Assembly (NCBI RefSeq): GCF_003259225.1
Contig: NZ_QHJF01000003.1
Span: 124,001-188,000, forward strand
Source of the DNA: Marinomonas arctica
GTDB lineage: Bacteria > Pseudomonadota > Gammaproteobacteria > Pseudomonadales > Marinomonadaceae
Direction of reading: 5' to 3'
DNA: 64,000 nt
Shown here piece after piece: positions 34,819-44,271 of this stretch; position 1 is the first letter of the stretch; every line of letters begins with the position of its first letter. Below the pieces are notes generated by a model. The model was not told the origin of the DNA, did not search any database, and saw only the letters and a list, made by a program, of their open reading frames with translations. The position numbers were made by a program, and so were the translations under genes.

Positions 34819-35844
34819 ATGATTAAGGCGATACTAAAAGTAAAAAAACGATTGGTTGCAAGCTCTCTAGCGGTAGCTCTTGGATTAGGCGCTGTCGCTT
34901 CCTCTGCCCATGCAGCAGATCATAACTGGCGCTTCGCTAACCTATACAGCCGCGGTTCTGCCTTCGGTGCGGTATACGAAGATTTAGCAAAAAACATTGA
35001 GACTATGTCTGACGGTCGCATCAAGGTACAAGTTTTATACGACGGTGAAGGCGTAGGTTCTTCTGGTATTTTTGGTGCCGTGAAAACGGGCCTAATCACG
35101 ATGGGCGCGACCTTCCAATCTTTGAACGCGGGCGAACTTCCAGCAGGCTTGGTTGAAATCGGTCTTCCTGGCGGTACGAGCGACGTTGGTGAGCTAACGA
35201 CTTTGTTCCAAGAAAAAGGTTGGGCGCCAATCCTCAAAGAAGCCTACAGCGCTCAAGGTCTAGTATGGCTTGACCCGTACATTCAGCCAGCGGTTTACGT
35301 TATTACTAAGAAACCCATTAATTCTGTTGCCGACTTCCAAGGCTTGAAAATCCGTGCGCCAGGTGCATACGGTAAGTTCCTACGTAACCTAGGTGCTTCT
35401 CCGGTATCGCTTGCTTGGTCTGAGATTTACACCTCTCTATCTACTGGCGTAATCGACGGTTCTATCGGTTCTAACATGATCGATCACCGCGACGGTAACC
35501 ACGTTGAAGTAGCGAAATACATGTACCCACTTCCACTAGCGGGTGCACAAGTGTTACCTATCATCGTTAACCAAAGCGCTTGGAACAAACTTCCTGATGA
35601 TTTAAAAGCCATTGTTAAAGCAGCAACAACCGTTCACGCTCAAGAGCAAATGACGAAATCTAAACTTTGGGAATCTCAAGCGGTTGCAGAAATGGAAGCG
35701 AAAGGTCTTCAGTGGAGCCCTGAGCCAAGTGCCGCAGACAAAGCCGCATGGAAAGATGCGGGTGCGAAACTTTGGGATGAGTACGCGGCTGCAGACAAAT
35801 ACAGCAAAGAGCTGATCGACGTTCTTCGTAAAGAACAGAAATAA
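34819..35844 (+). CDS. dctP: TRAP transporter substrate-binding protein (DctP family)
   Basis: 341 residues from the ATG at 34819 (GAGGTAG upstream). A signal peptide ends ASSAHAAD. Family features include GRIKVQVLYDGEGVGSSGIFG, FQGLKIRAPGAYGKFLRNLGAS and WSEIYTSLSTGVIDG. The arginine in LKIRAPG is the usual carboxylate ligand. First gene of a dctP-dctQ-dctM operon. Its codon use looks highly optimised, suggesting strong expression. Substrate unknown. Confidence 0.93.
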   Translation: MIKAILKVKKRLVASSLAVALGLGAVASSAHAADHNWRFANLYSRGSAFGAVYEDLAKNIETMSDGRIKVQVLYDGEGVGSSGIFGAVKTGLITMGATFQSLNAGELPAGLVEIGLPGGTSDVGELTTLFQEKGWAPILKEAYSAQGLVWLDPYIQPAVYVITKKPINSVADFQGLKIRAPGAYGKFLRNLGASPVSLAWSEIYTSLSTGVIDGSIGSNMIDHRDGNHVEVAKYMYPLPLAGAQVLPIIVNQSAWNKLPDDLKAIVKAATTVHAQEQMTKSKLWESQAVAEMEAKGLQWSPEPSAADKAAWKDAGAKLWDEYAAADKYSKELIDVLRKEQK

Positions 35845-35861
35845 TTGATTTAGCACTCATG

Positions 35862-35892
35862 AAAACGGCCTTCACCAAGAAGGCCGTTTTTA
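35862..35892 (+). terminator. Stem-loop between TRAP dctP and dctQ
   Basis: AAAACGGCCTT (35862-35872), loop CACCAAG, AAGGCCGTTTT (35880-35890), then TAATTTT. It stands 17 bp after the binding-protein stop codon and should partly terminate transcription, giving more binding protein than permease. Confidence 0.85.
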
Positions 35893-35924
35893 ATTTTCCG
35901 ATCCACCCTTACAGGTACAAAACA

Positions 35925-36479
35925 ATGATAATGACTGCGATTAGACGCTATTGTCTAGGAGTCCACGCATTGGTGGCTTTCATTGGGAATTCCGTTTCCT
36001 ATCTTATGCCGGTATTAGCCTTTGTCGTTGCTTTCGAGGTTTTCTCTCGTTACGCCTTAGACAAACCGACCATTTGGGCTTACGACACGTCGTTATTTAT
36101 TTTTGGTTACATTGCGGCTCTAGGTGGTGCTTATGCCCAGCAGCAACGCGCTCACATCAATGTGGATATCCTTTACAACAAAGTTTCAGCTCGGACGAAA
36201 AGCATATTTAACCTATTTTCATTCGCCCTTGCCATGTTCTTCATGGTGATCGTTTGCAAAATGAGCATAGGTAAGTTTGAAGAAGCGCTCGAGTTTAACT
36301 ATCGACGTCAAAGTGAATGGGCTCCTCATATGCATCATTACTGGTTAATGATGGCAATCGCTAGTGTGCTGCTAATTTTACAACTTTCCAGCGACTGGAT
36401 TGACTCCTTATATCAGGCGATTACAGGCAAACCTTTATTACCAGAAGCACCAACCGAACAAGAGGAAGCCGCACAATGA
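35925..36479 (+). CDS. dctQ: TRAP transporter small permease (DctQ)
   Basis: 184 residues from the ATG at 35925, with ACAGGT upstream. A longer frame from 35859 would include the terminator stem-loop and is rejected. Four membrane segments; FEVFSRYALDKPTIWAYDTS and QQRAHINVDILY are DctQ motifs. The last 4 bp overlap dctM (ATGA), so translation is coupled. Confidence 0.93.
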   Translation: MIMTAIRRYCLGVHALVAFIGNSVSYLMPVLAFVVAFEVFSRYALDKPTIWAYDTSLFIFGYIAALGGAYAQQQRAHINVDILYNKVSARTKSIFNLFSFALAMFFMVIVCKMSIGKFEEALEFNYRRQSEWAPHMHHYWLMMAIASVLLILQLSSDWIDSLYQAITGKPLLPEAPTEQEEAAQ

Positions 36480-37798
36480 TAAGTATTGAATTATTAACGG
36501 GCATTTTATTCGCCTGCATCATCGCGTCGTTTGCCTTAGGTGCTCCCGTTGGGTTAGCGCTTGGTGGTATCGCCATGGGCATAGGTTATATGACATGGGG
36601 CGATGCGCTCTTTAATGTTATTCCGACTACGCTAGAATCCACCCATTTCAGTTTTATCCTGCTGGCCATCCCTTTATACATTTACATGGGACAATTGCTG
36701 ACTCGTTCCGGCATTGGCGACGCCATGTTTAATGCCAGCCAAATGTTGATCGGTCGTGTGCGTGGCTCCCTCGCCATCAGCGTGATCGTGGTGTGCTCTA
36801 TGATCGGTGCCATGGTCGGTATCATCGGTGCAGGCATCATGACCTCTGGCAGTATCGCACTGCGTCCAATGTTGGAGCGTGGTTATGATAAACGTCTCGC
36901 GCTTGGCGTTATTATGGCCGGTGGCGGTTTAGGTATTTTGATTCCACCTAGCATTCCAATGATCATGTTTGCGTCGTCTACACAGAACTCAGTAGGGCGC
37001 ATGTTTATCGGTGCCTTAATTCCAGCCCTGATCACTATCATTTTGCTGATCGCTTACGTGGTGATTTCTTGTAAATTAAACCCAAAGCGCGCCCCGATGG
37101 ATATCGCACCAAAAGTACAACCGACACCAAAGGAGAAGTTCTTAACCGCTCGTGATGGCTTGTTGTCACTATTACTAATTGTGGCCGTGCTTGGCAGTAT
37201 TATCATGGGCATCGCCACGCCAACAGAATCCGGTGCTATCGGTGTAGTGGGCGCGATTATTCTTGCGATTTTCTTTAAACGCTTCAAGCCGCGTATGGTT
37301 CAAAAAGCCGGTATGCAAGCCGCATTGCTCGTCAGTGTGGCCATGTGGATTATTGTCGGTGCATCCGTGTTCAGTAACTTCCATTTGCTAATGGGCGTAC
37401 AAAACATGGTCGCAGGCTTCACCCAAGATTTAGGCTTGCCACCCATTGTTGTCATCATGTTGTTCCAATTGATCATGCTGTTGCTGGGCTTCATTATCGA
37501 TGAATTTATCATCGTCCTAATGTGTGCGCCTATCTTCACACCGATTGCCGTGTCTCTCGGTTATGATCCAATTTGGTTTGGTATCTTGATGATTCTTAAC
37601 ATTGAGATCGCTGTACAAACGCCGCCTTATGGTTTTGCCTTGTTCTACCTAAAAGGCATTGCACCTCCGGGCATCACCATGTTGGATATCTACAAATCTA
37701 TCCTACCCTTTGTGCTGTTGAAACTTTTGGTGCTGGTCATTGTGATGATGTTCCCAGAATTGGTTACTTGGTTACCTAGCAAACTAATGGATGGCTAA
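36476..37798 (+). CDS. dctM: TRAP transporter large permease (DctM)
   Basis: 440 residues, about 12 membrane segments. GAIMTSGSIALRPMLERGYDK-type region, GGGLGILIPPSIPMIMFAS and EIAVQTPPYGFALFYLKG match DctM, the last resembling the subgroup that transports 2-oxo or aromatic acids. It ends before a strong bidirectional terminator (37828-37865). Confidence 0.95.
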   Translation: MISIELLTGILFACIIASFALGAPVGLALGGIAMGIGYMTWGDALFNVIPTTLESTHFSFILLAIPLYIYMGQLLTRSGIGDAMFNASQMLIGRVRGSLAISVIVVCSMIGAMVGIIGAGIMTSGSIALRPMLERGYDKRLALGVIMAGGGLGILIPPSIPMIMFASSTQNSVGRMFIGALIPALITIILLIAYVVISCKLNPKRAPMDIAPKVQPTPKEKFLTARDGLLSLLLIVAVLGSIIMGIATPTESGAIGVVGAIILAIFFKRFKPRMVQKAGMQAALLVSVAMWIIVGASVFSNFHLLMGVQNMVAGFTQDLGLPPIVVIMLFQLIMLLLGFIIDEFIIVLMCAPIFTPIAVSLGYDPIWFGILMILNIEIAVQTPPYGFALFYLKGIAPPGITMLDIYKSILPFVLLKLLVLVIVMMFPELVTWLPSKLMDG

Positions 37799-37827
37799 AA
37801 CCAATACACAGGAAGAACACAGATATT

Positions 37828-37865
37828 AAAAAGGCGACTCATACAAATTGAGTCGCCTTTTTTTT
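37828..37865. terminator. Bidirectional terminator after the TRAP operon and fabF-like gene
   Basis: AAAAGGCGACTCA, loop TACAAAT, TGAGTCGCCTTTTTTTT. A-run and T-run on both sides of the stem serve the convergent dctM (+) and fabF-like (-) genes. Confidence 0.92.
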
Positions 37866-37905
37866 GAATTTACTCGATAAATTGCGCTATAGATTGCTCT
37901 ATAGA

Positions 37906-39174
37906 TTAGTAACGCTTCAAGATAATCGCGGCGTTGACGCCGCCAAAACCAAAGCCATTACACAGCACATACTCGACATTTTTTTCACGTGAAACCAAGG
38001 GGATAAGATCCAAATCGGCCATACTTTCTTCTGGGTTTTCCAGATTTAACGTCGGTGGCAGAATGCCTGTTATTAACGCCTGAGCACTGAAAATTGCTTC
38101 GACACCACCCGCAGCACCCAGCAAATGACCTGTCGCGGACTTAGTAGACGAGATCGCCACATCGGTGACTTTTTCACCAAACACACGACGTAACGCATTA
38201 ATCTCGCCACGATCACCCACTGGCGTCGATGTCGCATGTGCATTCACGTAGCCAATTTGATCCGCAGAAATTTCTGCCATGTTTAGCGCCGTTTGCATCG
38301 CACGGGCAGCACCTTCGCCGTTTTCCGGCCCAGATGTCAGATGGTAAGCATCTGCACTGGTGCCGTAGCCAACGAGCTCAACTAATGGTGTCGCACCTCG
38401 AGCCAAGGCATGTTCAAGGGTTTCAATCACAATAAGACCAGCACCTTCGCCCATCACAAAACCTTCACGATCTTTATCAAAAGGGCGGGATGCTTTTTCC
38501 GGAGCATCATTTCGAGTAGATAACGCCTTTAAAGCGCCAAAACCGGCCAGAGACAATGGATCGATGCAGGCTTCTGTACCGCCAGCCAATACGACTTTTG
38601 CTTCACCTGTGCGCAACAAGCGCATGGCATCGCCAATGGCTTGTACACCTGCCGCACAAGCGGTCACAGGCGTGCCAATCGGACCTTTGAAGCCATATTT
38701 GATCGACACGTTACCAGCCGCGAGATTGGCAAGAAACGCAGGAACCGTAAAAGGTGACAAGCGTCGAGCGCCTTGCTCTGTTAAAACAGATTGCGCATGA
38801 GTAATAGTTGGCAAGCCGCCAATCCCCGTGGCGATGATAGTTGCGGTGGCTTCTTGATCTAGATCGCTCACTGGGTGCCACTTGGCTTGGGTTAGTGCTT
38901 CTTCAGCAGCAGCCAGGGCAAATAAGGTAAACAGATCGACACGTTTACGATCTTTAGGTGACAGATAATCGGCTTCATTCAAGCCATTAGCTTGTTCTAC
39001 ATGGCTCGGAACCTGTCCGGCAATATGCGTGCTCAGCCCATCGGACAACGTCGTAGGCAGCAAACGAATACCAGATTCACCTCGAATCAATTTATCCCAG
39101 ACCGAAGCGACACCTAAGCCAAGTGGGGATACCAACCCCATACCCGTAATAACAATACGTTCTTTAAGCGACAT
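37906..39174 (-). CDS. Beta-ketoacyl-ACP synthase, FabF-like
   Basis: 422 residues, thiolase fold. The catalytic Cys173 is in TPVTACAAG, and the two histidines are in NAHATSTPVGD and KSATGHLLGAAG. It extends acyl-ACP chains with malonyl-ACP. It stands alone next to a divergent TetR gene, not in the usual fabD-fabG-acpP-fabF cluster. It is therefore likely a second, regulated KAS II copy, for example for membrane adaptation. A parS-like sequence lies inside it (37981-37996). Confidence 0.92.
   Translation of the reverse strand: MSLKERIVITGMGLVSPLGLGVASVWDKLIRGESGIRLLPTTLSDGLSTHIAGQVPSHVEQANGLNEADYLSPKDRKRVDLFTLFALAAAEEALTQAKWHPVSDLDQEATATIIATGIGGLPTITHAQSVLTEQGARRLSPFTVPAFLANLAAGNVSIKYGFKGPIGTPVTACAAGVQAIGDAMRLLRTGEAKVVLAGGTEACIDPLSLAGFGALKALSTRNDAPEKASRPFDKDREGFVMGEGAGLIVIETLEHALARGATPLVELVGYGTSADAYHLTSGPENGEGAARAMQTALNMAEISADQIGYVNAHATSTPVGDRGEINALRRVFGEKVTDVAISSTKSATGHLLGAAGGVEAIFSAQALITGILPPTLNLENPEESMADLDLIPLVSREKNVEYVLCNGFGFGGVNAAIILKRY
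37981..37996. promoter_or_regulatory. Weak parS-like site inside the fabF-like gene
   Basis: TTTTTCACGTGAAACC matches 14 of 16 positions of the bacterial parS consensus TGTTTCACGTGAAACA. It is coding sequence, so chance occurrence is more likely than for the 50053 site. Confidence 0.4.
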
Positions 39175-39301
39175 GAAATAACCCCATTAAGTTTCAGCAG
39201 AAAGAAAGTCCCCATGCTAGAGTGAGTCTATATATGATCAAGATAATATTTAGAAACCGACTTATAATGGGATATACGAGAGTTCGCCTAGGAGGTTAAC
39301 T

Positions 39302-39892
39302 ATGTCATACACCCCAATACACAAAGAGCAAACTAGACAGCGCATACTACAAGCCGCCGCAAAACTATTTTGCTCCCACGGGTTTGACCACGTCACACTC
39401 ACGCAGATAATGAAAAAAGCCAACATGACACACGGAGCGTTTTACGCGCATTTTTCGGGGAAAAGTAGCCTCTATGAAGCGGCCATGCAATTCGCCACAT
39501 CCAATGGTTTTTGGGCACGTAATGATAAAAAAACCGAAAGTAGCGAGACACATCTAAAAGCGCTAGTGACTCGGTATTTAAGCTGGAGCCGTAGCGACAA
39601 AGAGCATCCATCGCCACTAGAGTTTCTAGTGACTGACGCCGCACACAAAGAAGAAAAAGTTCGCCAAGCCTACCAAGCGTGCTTCGACAGTTTAGTTGAC
39701 CGTCTTGCCACGATTCTAAAAAAACGTGGCAGCCAAGAAGCCGAAGCACTGGCAGAAGAAACCGTGGTTTCCTTAGTGGGAACCGTCGCCATCGCACGGT
39801 CTTTTGCGCAACCGCTGCAAAGCGACTTTTTAAAACGCGCTCAAGAACGCATCGTTAATCGACTCAATAGCGGGTTAAAAAATACGGCTTAA
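39302..39892 (+). CDS. TetR/AcrR-family regulator
   Basis: 196 residues. HTH: TRQRILQAAAKLFCSHGFDH and VTLTQIMKKANMTHGAFYAHF. The C-terminal half resembles the AcrR/NemR-like branch (TetR_C). AGGAGGTTAACT gives an excellent ribosome site. It is divergent from the fabF-like gene 127 bp away and is its most likely regulator. Confidence 0.92.
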   Translation: MSYTPIHKEQTRQRILQAAAKLFCSHGFDHVTLTQIMKKANMTHGAFYAHFSGKSSLYEAAMQFATSNGFWARNDKKTESSETHLKALVTRYLSWSRSDKEHPSPLEFLVTDAAHKEEKVRQAYQACFDSLVDRLATILKKRGSQEAEALAEETVVSLVGTVAIARSFAQPLQSDFLKRAQERIVNRLNSGLKNTA

Positions 39893-39913
39893 CCTTTTTC
39901 TGCAAACACAGTG

Positions 39914-41053
39914 TTACTGATTGTTGAATACCGCTTCAACTTCATACCAATTACCTTGGTGATGAGATTGCAAACACGCTTCAACAAACGCCATGTCTTT
40001 CACCGCCTGATCGACATTTGGGTAATACACAAAGTCCTTTTCCGATAATGCTAACCGTATATGCTTATAAACATTGGCAAAAGCTTCTAAGTAACCTTCT
40101 GGATGGCCAGCTGGAATACGACACAAAGCGTTTAAACGCTCAGGGTAACCCGCGCCATTTCTAGTCAATCGTTGCGCAGGCGCTGCCATTGGCTTAAACC
40201 ACAGCACATTCGGGTCTTCTTGGCGCCACTCAATCGTTGCTTTACGACCAGTTAAACGAAAACCAAGATCATTTTCATGTCCCGTCATTACTTGTGAAGC
40301 CAACACCCGACCTTGCAGTATATTTTCACTGTAACTTAATTGAATATCCGCATGGTCATCCACTCTTCTCCCTACGACAAAGGTAGCTAAGCGTGCATTG
40401 ACCGACGACGCAGGATAACCAATTAAATAACTCACCAAATTATAAGCATGTATGGCGATGTCACCTAAGCATCCAGCACGTCCAGCCTTAGTAGGATCAG
40501 TACGCCAAGCGGCTTGTTTTTGATCAGAATTTTCAATATCTGCGGCCAGCCAATCTTGTAAATAATAGGCATCTACCATTAACAACTCACCTAACTCTCC
40601 CTTTTTAACCAGTTCCCGTGCAACTTTAACCATAGGATTTTCAACATAGTTATAGGTCACAGCAAGAAAAGTGTTTCGCTTCTTTGCCAAAGCCTGTAAT
40701 TCTTGAGCTTGCAGCAATGAAACTGTGAGAGGTTTTTCACAAATAACCGCGATACCTACGTTTAAAAACGCAGCAACATTGTCGTAATGCAAAAAATTAG
40801 GTGTGACAATACTCACCACGCTGACACCATCTTTTCGTTGGCTTTCAACCTCAGCCATTGTACGAAAGTCAGAATATGCCCGATCGTCTTGCACACCCAG
40901 TAATTTCGCGGATGCTTTTGTGATTTCAAAGTCAGAAGAGAAGCAACCAGCGACAAGCTGGTAGCCTCCATCCAAACGAGCGGCCATACGATGAACATCA
41001 CCAATAAACGCACCATCTCCACCGCCCACCATTCCCCAATGCAATATAGCCAT
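39914..41053 (-). CDS. Gfo/Idh/MocA-family sugar dehydrogenase (first of two)
   Basis: 379 residues. NAD site GMVGGGDGAFIGDVHRMAAR; EKPLTVSLLQAQEL is the conserved EKP motif with the catalytic-region lysine; CLGDIAIHAYNLVSYLIG carries the active-site histidine. It belongs to an operon with a second Gfo/Idh enzyme and a ThuA-like protein next to an alpha-glucoside transporter. In Sinorhizobium, ThuB of this family works with ThuA on trehalose, maltitol and sucrose, forming 3-keto sugars; a similar role is inferred. Confidence 0.88.
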   Translation of the reverse strand: MAILHWGMVGGGDGAFIGDVHRMAARLDGGYQLVAGCFSSDFEITKASAKLLGVQDDRAYSDFRTMAEVESQRKDGVSVVSIVTPNFLHYDNVAAFLNVGIAVICEKPLTVSLLQAQELQALAKKRNTFLAVTYNYVENPMVKVARELVKKGELGELLMVDAYYLQDWLAADIENSDQKQAAWRTDPTKAGRAGCLGDIAIHAYNLVSYLIGYPASSVNARLATFVVGRRVDDHADIQLSYSENILQGRVLASQVMTGHENDLGFRLTGRKATIEWRQEDPNVLWFKPMAAPAQRLTRNGAGYPERLNALCRIPAGHPEGYLEAFANVYKHIRLALSEKDFVYYPNVDQAVKDMAFVEACLQSHHQGNWYEVEAVFNNQ

Positions 41054-41064
41054 CCAATACGCTC

Positions 41065-42114
41065 CTAAAGTTGCACTGTCTGACCCAGCTGATCGGATTG
41101 TTCGCAGGCATCCAGCACTCGCTGTACTTGCAGCCCAGCATTAAAGTCTGGCTGTTCTTGTTTACCCGACAAGATACCACTAACAAAACGTTGATAAATA
41201 TTGGGCGTACTTTCGCATTTTACTGTTTTCCAGACGCCTTCAATCACATCTTCATCCAAACAGACTTCCAACTGATTCCATTCCTGATCCAGCTTTAACG
41301 ACACTTTTAATGCGCCTTTATCGCCATGCACAACCAATCGCAAATCATTGAGATTCCCCGTTGCCCAACGAGAAGTATGAATAGATGCCATAGCACCATT
41401 TTGCATTCGAGCGGTAATTAAGGCACTGTCATTTGCATCAAGGTTATAGTCACCGATTTGGTTATTATCTGCTTTATCAAAGGTCATTAGGGTACAGTTT
41501 ACGCTTGCAAACTCGCCAACAGGAAAACGAACAAAGTCCAGTATGTGAACACCTACATCGCCTAGTACACCTTTACTACCATGCGCACTTGATAGCCGCC
41601 ACAACCAAGTATCTTCGGTCTTCCAATCCCCCCATTTAGGCGATACTAACCAACTCTGCAAATAGCTTGCTTCTACATGACGAATGTTACCGATACATCC
41701 CATTGCAATAAGCTCTCGTGCTTTTTGTAACGAATGAGCATTTCGATAACTTAAATTAACCATATTTATGCACTTAGCTTTTTTCGCAGCGTCAGCCATT
41801 TCTTTGGCATCCGATGCATTGAGTGCTAATGGTTTTTCACATAACACGTGCATTCCCGCTTCAAGTGCTTGAATCGATAGATTTTTGTGAAATGGATCCG
41901 GTGTCACAATAGAGACTGCGTCCACCTGACCGCTGCTTAGTAGAGCTTCTACCGATCCAAAGGCATAAGGAATATTATGAGCCTCAGCAAAGCTTGCAAG
42001 GCGCGAAGCATTTAGATCGCACGCTGCGACCACTTCGCAATTGGCTATTTTTGAAAACTCTTCTGCGTGAACTCGCGCCATACCGCCAGTCCCAATAATG
42101 CCGATCCGAATCAT
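41065..42114 (-). CDS. Gfo/Idh/MocA-family sugar dehydrogenase (second of two)
   Basis: 349 residues. NAD site GIIGTGGMARVHAEEF, EKPLALNASDAKEMADAAKK, and VLGDVGVHILDFVRF with the active-site histidine. Its ATG overlaps the ThuA-like stop codon by one base, and it ends 11 bp before the next dehydrogenase gene. Either this gene or the following one could be the ThuB counterpart. Confidence 0.9.
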   Translation of the reverse strand: MIRIGIIGTGGMARVHAEEFSKIANCEVVAACDLNASRLASFAEAHNIPYAFGSVEALLSSGQVDAVSIVTPDPFHKNLSIQALEAGMHVLCEKPLALNASDAKEMADAAKKAKCINMVNLSYRNAHSLQKARELIAMGCIGNIRHVEASYLQSWLVSPKWGDWKTEDTWLWRLSSAHGSKGVLGDVGVHILDFVRFPVGEFASVNCTLMTFDKADNNQIGDYNLDANDSALITARMQNGAMASIHTSRWATGNLNDLRLVVHGDKGALKVSLKLDQEWNQLEVCLDEDVIEGVWKTVKCESTPNIYQRFVSGILSGKQEQPDFNAGLQVQRVLDACEQSDQLGQTVQL

Positions 42115-42893
42115 TATTTGAAGCCCTCTTCACCAGGCTTATGCAAACCTTCGCCTTTAACTTCAATAGGGTTTGGAGCTTGATCAGCAGGAACACAAGG
42201 ACATGAGTCGATCCAACGGCTACCCTCAGGCTGAGACCATTTCACCGCATTTTTTAGAACACGTTTGACCTTGTCATCATAGTAAATTGGATAAGTTTCA
42301 TGACCCGGACGGAAATAGAATATTTTGCCATTGCCACGACGATAGACAAGGCCAGAACGGAATACTTCTCCGCCTTCAAAAGCGCTGATAAAAATCACTT
42401 CATCGGGATTGGGTACGGCAAAGGGTTCGCCATACATTTCAGTATGAGGTAACTCAATATAGTCTCCAACGCCTTGAACAATAGGATGACCAGGGTTAAC
42501 CACCCAGAGCCGTTCACGTTCACCAGCCTCACGCCATTTTAGAGAACAGGTCGTTCCCATTAAACGTTTAAATATTTTGGCATAATGACCGGAGTGAAGG
42601 ACTAATAAACCCATTCCCTCAAGTACACGCTTCTGAACCCGATCCACAATTTCATCCGCAACATCCCCATGGGCAGCATGCCCCCACCAAATCAAAACAT
42701 CGGTATTTTCTAGTTTTTCTTCGGTAAGACCATGCTCTTTATCCTGCAAAGTAACACTGGTTGCTTCAATATTCGGATCTTCATTCAAACCTGAAGCAAT
42801 GCAGTTATGCATACCATTAGGATAAATGCGGGCGACCACTTTATTGGTTTTTTCATGGACGTTTTCACCCCACACAGTTACTTTTATTGTCAT
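42114..42893 (-). CDS. ThuA-like (trehalose utilisation) protein
   Basis: 259 residues. ThuA family (class I glutamine-amidotransferase-like fold) with [25 protein letters not shown] and [24 protein letters not shown]. In rhizobia ThuA acts with the dehydrogenase ThuB in catabolism of trehalose and related disaccharides. First gene of the minus-strand operon; two palindromic LacI-type operators lie 48-80 bp upstream of its start. Confidence 0.88.
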   Translation of the reverse strand: MTIKVTVWGENVHEKTNKVVARIYPNGMHNCIASGLNEDPNIEATSVTLQDKEHGLTEEKLENTDVLIWWGHAAHGDVADEIVDRVQKRVLEGMGLLVLHSGHYAKIFKRLMGTTCSLKWREAGERERLWVVNPGHPIVQGVGDYIELPHTEMYGEPFAVPNPDEVIFISAFEGGEVFRSGLVYRRGNGKIFYFRPGHETYPIYYDDKVKRVLKNAVKWSQPEGSRWIDSCPCVPADQAPNPIEVKGEGLHKPGEEGFK

Positions 42894-42940
42894 TTTTTTC
42901 TCCTAGATATTATTTTTTTAATGATGGAAAACAAAACAAA

Positions 42941-42973
42941 GTAAACGTTTACGTAATTAACTTAAACGTTTAC
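42941..42973. promoter_or_regulatory. Two LacI-type operators before the thuA-like operon
   Basis: GTAAACGTTTAC (42941-42952) is a perfect palindrome; TTAAACGTTTAC (42962-42973) is a second near-copy 21 bp further. The central CG and AAACGTTT core are typical of the LacI/GalR family. The same sequence precedes the ABC operon at 44209. Confidence 0.9.
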
Positions 42974-43055
42974 TCGAAAAAATAAAAGCCTTTTTAGAAA
43001 AATTTAATACAAAAATCTCGAAGAATAAGGAGAGATGTAGCTAGATAAAGAAGAG

Positions 43056-44021
43056 TTAAGCGCTCTCTCGGCTAACGAGTCGCGTCATCACTTCAATAAC
43101 ACGCGGAGGGAATCCGTCTAACTGCTCTGATAGCAAACTGACAGCGGCCTCAGCAATTTTGGGAATATCTTGATGGATAGTGGTAATCTTGTTAGAGAAT
43201 CGTGGAAGGTCGTCAAAGCCCGTTACAGAGAGATCTTCAGGAACTTTGTACCCAGCATCTTCAGCAGCTTGAATGACACCAACGGCTAATTCATCATTTG
43301 CGCAAATAATAGCATCGTAAGGAAAAGGCTCTGAAGACTGAAAGAGTTTCATCATCTGGCGATATGCACTGAGAGAAGAGCTAATTTGACGAGATACATT
43401 ATTAAAATGTTCTTGCAATCCTAGTTCATTAATCGCTTTTCGGTAACCTCGCAATCGTCCTTGGCTTGTTGAAATATCGATATTCTCACCTAAAAAAAGC
43501 ATATTTTTCCGACCTTTCTTAAACAAATAGTGTGTCAGTTTATACACACCATTTGCCTCATCAATAACGACAGAAGCACCCACCCCAGTTTCTAAGGTCA
43601 CATAAGGGAACTTTTGGCGATCAAAAATTTCTGGGCGATCATCCTCTGTCGCACCCAATAAAATTGCTGAGCTTGCTTGCGAGAAGACCTGATCGATATT
43701 TTCATACGCAAATAAAACCGGAACCAAACCTTTACGATGTAGATACAAAGTTAATGCTTGGTAAAGATGAACAAAGTACGGTCTATCCGAAAATTCATAA
43801 GGAGAAGGCGGCATACACAGAGCCACTACTGGCGTTTTTCCTGAAATAAGCTGACGAGCCATAACATTTGGCTGGTAATTAATCTCCTCACTTAGCGACA
43901 GAATGCGCGCTCGCAAAGTATCACTAATACCAGGCTTGCCATTTAATGCTCGACTAACCGACGCAATAGACACACCGGCTAAATTAGCCAATTCATGAAT
44001 GGTAACCGACTTGTTGCTCAT
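43056..44021 (-). CDS. LacI-family repressor of the alpha-glucoside regulon
   Basis: 321 residues from the ATG at 44021; a longer frame to 44162 runs across the promoter region and has no family similarity. HTH: VTIHELANLAGVSIASVSRA followed by LNGKPGISDTLRARI. The periplasmic-binding-type domain (about 60-320) is complete. Matching operators lie on both sides: two before the thuA-like gene, two before the ABC operon. It probably represses both units until a glucoside or its product binds. Confidence 0.92.
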   Translation of the reverse strand: MSNKSVTIHELANLAGVSIASVSRALNGKPGISDTLRARILSLSEEINYQPNVMARQLISGKTPVVALCMPPSPYEFSDRPYFVHLYQALTLYLHRKGLVPVLFAYENIDQVFSQASSAILLGATEDDRPEIFDRQKFPYVTLETGVGASVVIDEANGVYKLTHYLFKKGRKNMLFLGENIDISTSQGRLRGYRKAINELGLQEHFNNVSRQISSSLSAYRQMMKLFQSSEPFPYDAIICANDELAVGVIQAAEDAGYKVPEDLSVTGFDDLPRFSNKITTIHQDIPKIAEAAVSLLSEQLDGFPPRVIEVMTRLVSRESA

Positions 44022-44189
44022 GCAGTAATGATCGCTTTTCTTAAAATACAGGATAAGGTTTTTAAGAATATCGCAAATGAGTCCCACAAGCGACAGGCAG
44101 AGAAAACCTTCATGACTATTCATCCAAATAGTCTTTTTTAAAAGCATGCTAATTATTTCCATACTTCGTTGACTAGAGTAAAGGTTTAC

Positions 44190-44220
44190 GTTAACGTTAA
44201 AAGCATGAGTAAACGTTTAC
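44190..44220. promoter_or_regulatory. Two LacI-type operators before the sugar ABC operon
   Basis: GTAAACGTTTAC (44209-44220) is identical to the copy at 42941. TTAACGTTAA (44191-44200) with flanking TTTACG/AA is a degenerate second palindrome 19 bp upstream. They lie between lacI and the binding-protein gene. Confidence 0.85.
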
Positions 44221-44271
44221 GTACTCATGTAAAAAATGAACTCAACAAGAATAAGAACAGGAGTGAATGCA

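Noticed and set aside
44022..44162. 47-residue N-terminal extension of the LacI repressor
   Set aside because: LacI proteins begin directly at the HTH; the extension crosses the promoter region and has no support.
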